A stretch of DNA of 64,000 nucleotides, taken from positions 248,001 to 312,000 of the forward strand of contig NZ_CP072827.1 in NCBI RefSeq assembly GCF_017916255.1. The letters are read 5' to 3'. The position numbers and the translations under genes were made by a program. Positions 63,401-64,000 of the stretch are shown here, piece by piece (within the stretch, counting starts at the first letter, position 1; each line of letters starts with the position of its first letter). The stretch is from Streptomyces mobaraensis NBRC 13819 = DSM 40847. GTDB taxonomy: Bacteria; Actinomycetota; Actinomycetes; Streptomycetales; Streptomycetaceae. The notes below the pieces were generated by a model. The model saw only the letters and a program-made list of their open reading frames with translations. It was not told where the DNA came from and ran no database searches.

Positions 63401-63831
63401 ACCCGCCGCCGCCCGGCGCCGGGAAGGACGTACCGGGCTACGACGAGGGCCAGTTGGAGCGGCTGTTCGCCCGGGAGCTGGCCGAGGCCGGTTCCGGCGC
63501 CCCTGCGGGTCCGGAGGCCCGGGCGTACGCCGAGCGGCTGGCGCGCTGCTGCCGCGCCAACCTGGCGGGCATGGCGGGCCACGAACCGCCGCCGCTGCCC
63601 GCGACGCCCGTCCGGCTGTGGCTCGCGGAGCGGGCGGAGGCCGGGCTGCCCTCCCGGGTGCCGGCGGCGGAGCAACGGCGGCTCTGGGCCGGGCGGTTGC
63701 CGCTGCTGGCGGAGGCGCGGTGCCTGGACACCACGCACTACGGCATCGTCCGGCCGCCGCACGTGGCGGCGGTCGCCGAGGCCGTCAACGCGGCGTGCGT
63801 CCCCGCGCCGGAGGCGACCGCCCGTGCCTGA
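54469..63831 (+). CDS. Hybrid NRPS-PKS, A-PCP-C-A-PCP-KS-KR-ACP-TE
   Basis: A 3120-aa megasynthase. A1 has [11 protein letters not shown] (about 156-166), hand-read code D-A-F-F-L-G-A-T-F-K (Ile/Val-like). PCP1 has GGDSLKAL (545). C has HHIAIDGW (726). A2 has [10 protein letters not shown] (about 1196), code D-V-Q-F-V-A-H-V-V-K (proline type). PCP2 has GASSLDLMR (1582). KS has active Cys1797 in QAACSSS, then EAHGTGT (1931) and GHLGAAAG. A long repetitive linker follows. KR has LGGTGGIG (2546) and DYAAANG (catalytic Tyr). ACP has HGADSLTLL (2811). TE has GWSFGAW (2950) and THYGIV (His). There is no AT domain, so malonyl must be loaded in trans. The predicted product is acyl/aminoacyl-(Ile/Val)-Pro-C2 with a beta-hydroxyl, which matches the detoxinine logic of detoxins and rimosamides. 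It starts inside the stop of the first NRPS gene. Confidence 0.92.
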   Translation: MTSTPRGLAQSVLDRARRTPSAPAVAEGDRILDYAGLDAGSAAVARALRAHGVRPGQAVAVALPRSARLVRVMLGVLRLGAVVVPLDAQSPAGRQRHIFADSGAAVVVHDGTPPAGAGEGVTALEAAALEAGPVADGPVADELMADPSGTAFVFYTSGTTGLPKGVEVPGAGILRLARPGWLRPGGPKRHAWLANPAFDALNFEVWVPLLTGGCCVVLDDATVQSPELLAAALRDARIDTLFVTAALFNAVVDTVPDCFAGVGEVLIGGEKLTARVIRDWYRANPRTSTTLYNAYGPTECTTFALTYPIPRDFDGDAVPIGRPLPGTGALAVVGDRPAAPGELAELLLSGEGLADGYRNRPEETARAFVRLPWHDGGRERHYRSGDLVRLDDDGLVTYVGRVDRQVKVRGFRIEPGELEQRITAHPAVRRAHVCARPDAAGVLELLAFVVPDEGLSYEEFDRHLTAALPPYMRPHHLYRVPALPRNANGKVDEAALLAHDGRPWRPGRTPGGGDVTPWQREVLDLAEEVLGVTGLRPGDRWIASGGDSLKALRLRFEARRRWGCEPPRAAVVGGDFASLAAALAALRDGEPAAYPPVPAPADARTAPATSEQQRLWLLQQREPDSRAYHVGMAFRLDGAVDTGALREALRRLVVRHPALRTAFVPAAEGLRQEVGAPYDPWTTGADAGDEARHRFLTAPFDLARPEMFHARWLPEGDGGTLLLRLHHIAIDGWSLNVLFEEVSAAYAALVSGAEPDEPAAVPTPLDFAGWQAAWCATPGYAEQRAALRERLAGVEEAEPALPSLPRPAEPGRLLCTTLDAERRAVLDRLCADLGLTRFQLLLGVYAWSLYGVAGRTRPRLAGPVANRPVREFADSVGMFANTLPLPVEVAPRESLRGQLLRQGELVREVLERQDVAFADVLADRPSRLDGPPFDFLFVLENTDFSALSLPGVVTRPVWHAPADAKCPMTLSVVERGDGLDCLWEYAADHFTADEVAAMDDLFRRGLDALAEGGDTTPAELVAGYRRSLPEPGRGPVAEPAFTTVAEGFARQARRTPEATAVVTPDGREIRYAELASYAAGLALELRDRHPLPPAYRPASVALYLEASAEHVVALLALARLGVTAVPLDPAYPPELLRQVLDQAAPLCVLVPPGGAPALDAIAPEGLPRHPVVLSAAPDGTNLPENPGRRPLYTLFTSGSTGRPKGVQVPDATLCNLLRWQETDGGLAGPAVTQQFSMLSFDVSFQEVFTTLTGGGRLHLVRPGWRRDAPALLEQLETAGVERLFLPYVALQLLAEHGVRLGRFPSRLREVVTAGEQLLCTDAIRGWFAGLPDARLFNHYGPTETHVVSGLCLDGDPAGWPSRPAIGRPVAGAVLRVVDAEGEPVPPGCPGSLLIGGPMAAPCYPGDDDLNAARFTELPGEGLFYRSGDRAAFDRQGLLHYLGREDRQVKLSGHRLELGQVEAALLRHPAVVNAVVAQDGGRLVASFECHGEPPAADELTAHLAGLLPSHVRVDRFRVVEALPLTPSGKLDRRRALAVPGTDLRPGRGSGPAPSPLEARLSGLLEEVLGRAVDPDERFFDAGASSLDLMRFHLRCTGEPGLRFTIPDLFEHVSVRRLARFLEEGAAPGAPAVAEDRPAADEPVAVVGMAVRLPGADDLAAFWDLVREGRRGIERFDAADGLVGARSQLTGPLDFDPEHFGISRQEARLMDPQQRHLLMASVQALAHAGIAGDTAARRTGIVAGCGENTYFQSLLRDADPAALPDAFRLAQHHDKDFLTTKVAYHLGLTGPAFTVQAACSSSLLAVHVAAGLLRQGDAEVMLAGGVLVDPTLTGGYRYQPQHIFSPDGHCRPFSDDAAGTVGASGVGVVVLKPLRLARRDGDTVYAVVTGSAVNNDGADKMSYSAPSLAGQREVIRTALRRSGRTAADLGYVEAHGTGTRLGDPVEVGALRQAYGLEEPGRCALSSVKSQLGHLGAAAGVVGLVRAALAVHHGVVPPTVDFRRLNPRIADERLPFRIPTAAEPWPADRPRVAAVSSFGIGGTNTHVVLEAGEPAAPEATGPAVPVLPLSSGSEAGLRADAARIADYLEARPEAYGRVLRHLQSGRPARRWRAAAVCADAAEAVTWLRTVNGDTAGATDGTTASPDGTTASPDGTTASPDGTTASPDGTTVGAQGGPAGDTQGEPAGDPTAAWRAGTNADALPAGEPATAWQAGTAVDTQNLPADEPAVARRTGTGLDAQVLSPADLVAAWRAGADVRWPEGSAQAPWDFPPPAFDLARYEVERVAAPTREPSWPERLPEAEWLRQPHWVRRHHAGTDPAARVAGMLVVLTDGPLPEGALRPFEAAFERVAHVRAAASFARVGADRYEADPADPGSLRQLFDALGAAGADTVDWLHALPLAVEGPVGEEALERARWACLDTPAALLRAAADLPAGTRLRPWWLSYGAHPVEGPVTRPELGLLAGASEVVPQECGVDGRWLDLPGRDPADWAALPALLAEADEADPAAELPRRLALRQGYWWRQALLPVPAPAPVAAPARPVGPGTYLVLGGTGGIGRSVAARLLEHAGCRVVLLARHAELPEELAPWADRVDLLEADLATEAPEAVLDRLATRVDGVVHAAGVAAGGLLLRRDAAAARAASAAKLRGALLVERLIERDRPAFAVYCSSMAAQLGGVGQFDYAAANGLLDGFARYQGDGSTLRIGVGWDVWSETGMALDALHADARHQAHLAVGLTVKEGQRLFADALRLRLPQLLVSTTDPEEARVFYAPPPGAGRPATAEARPAPAAAERLAEWLRRSLGVDELDPEASLYDHGADSLTLLDLIGTVEEEYGVELELSRLSHRVSLAEVLAHLAEATGASGHACDEVPLDVWQEGTGGDVLCLVHPVGGDVRAYRELVSALDPRLTVCLISDPGLRGAEAPAWTVAERADRYRAALRRRFPRDAWRWRLAGWSFGAWVAQAMAAGEEASDGPVAELYLLDPPPPGAGKDVPGYDEGQLERLFARELAEAGSGAPAGPEARAYAERLARCCRANLAGMAGHEPPPLPATPVRLWLAERAEAGLPSRVPAAEQRRLWAGRLPLLAEARCLDTTHYGIVRPPHVAAVAEAVNAACVPAPEATARA
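60877..60970 (+). repeat. 21-bp minisatellite in the KS-KR linker
   Basis: Four 21-bp units starting GGCACGACCG at 60877, 60898, 60919 and 60940, plus a 10-bp partial at 60961, differing by a single base. They encode GTTASPD repeats, keeping the frame. Confidence 0.95.
61018..61254 (+). repeat. Degenerate peptide repeats derived from a KS-linker motif
   Basis: The encoded segments [36 protein letters not shown] and [13 protein letters not shown] are four progressively diverged copies of about 18-21 residues. The last is the normal post-KS linker motif (AAWxAGAxVxW), so the others look like duplications of it. Confidence 0.6.
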
Positions 63832-63895
63832 GCCGACCGGCGCCGGCACATCACGACCACCCACACGGACGAACCGAGGCCGAGAACCCCACCCC

Positions 63896-64000
63896 ATGAA
63901 TCCCTATCAGTCACTCCCGTCCCACTCCTTCTGGCGGACCGCGGTCGCCGAGCCCGCGTGGGCGGACATCGACGGCCTGTGGACGCCGAAGTTCGCCATC
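63896..64000 (+). CDS. GSCFA-domain-like protein, N-terminal 35 codons, cut by right edge
   Basis: ATG 63896 opens a frame MNPYQSLPSHSFWRTAVAEP that continues to WADIDGLWTPKFAI at the window end. The beginning 'NPY-SLP---FWR-AV' followed by '--FxI' is what I recall for GSCFA proteins, an SGNH-hydrolase-related family. Only a weak purine stretch precedes the start. It follows the hybrid NRPS-PKS by 64 bp on the same strand, so it should belong to the cluster, possibly in tailoring such as acyl transfer or removal. Confidence 0.55.
   Translation, partial: MNPYQSLPSHSFWRTAVAEPAWADIDGLWTPKFAI

Noticed and set aside
52112..63897. Very long open frames on the minus strand opposite the megasynthase genes
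   Set aside because: They are Arg/Gly/Pro/Val-rich antisense shadows caused by high third-position GC; the plus-strand frames carry all catalytic motifs.

Overview
The window has the very high GC content, third-position GC bias, GTG/TTG starts and gene families (DUF4360, DUF5133, PRC-barrel pair, TerD, LytR-CpsA-Psr, secreted collagenase, SARP-like spacing of repeats) of a Streptomyces chromosome. No rRNA, tRNA or CRISPR array was seen. Most of the left 50 kb looks like chromosomal-arm content: secreted enzymes, envelope proteins, regulators, transporters and small conserved streptomycete proteins. The right 14 kb enters a natural-product gene cluster.

Layout. 0-11 kb: a large helical-repeat protein running off the left edge (minus strand, 1-1671), a class A penicillin-binding protein with a degenerate transpeptidase motif, a lipoprotein of polysaccharide-deacetylase type, a secreted amidase-domain protein, a secreted alpha/beta hydrolase, an APH-type kinase, and a tandem pair of DUF4360 secreted proteins. 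11-21 kb: MFS exporter, TerD protein, M9 collagenase with a good promoter, FAD monooxygenase-like protein, STAS protein, PAP2-diacylglycerol-kinase fusion and secreted SLT transglycosylase. 21-30 kb: a coupled membrane protein/PRC/PRC operon, DUF5133, a 2OG-Fe dioxygenase with a (Gly-Glu-Thr)9 repeat, a serpin, a methyltransferase, an LCP ligase, and TerD.

30.8-35.3 kb is a likely former mobile island. It is bounded by a 54-bp inverted repeat (49/54 identical). It contains a gutted serine recombinase, a TetR gene that has lost its DNA-binding helix, that regulator's still-intact promoter/operator, an esterase, an aldo/keto reductase lacking the catalytic His, and a PatB-like aminotransferase. 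35.3-50 kb: HD phosphohydrolase, isochorismatase-like protein without the nucleophilic Cys, GNAT, autoregulated TetR, a CmlR-like MFS exporter behind a five-unit 11-bp direct-repeat array, serine hydrolase, universal stress protein, Ca2+/H+ antiporter, amino-acid permease, I36/crystallin-like secreted protein, NodB deacetylase with a DasR-like box, APH kinase, and a secreted beta-propeller.

50.4 kb to the right edge: two translationally coupled megasynthase genes. The first is C-A-PCP-TE. The second is A-PCP-C-A-PCP-KS-KR-ACP-TE, with hand-derived adenylation codes suggesting Ile/Val then Pro. Pro extended by an AT-less KS-KR module would give a beta-hydroxy, detoxinine-like unit, so the cluster resembles the detoxin/rimosamide assembly line. 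A GSCFA-like gene follows and is cut by the window edge. A 21-bp minisatellite and decayed copies of a PKS linker motif sit between KS and KR. All family calls come from reading motifs, not from database searches.
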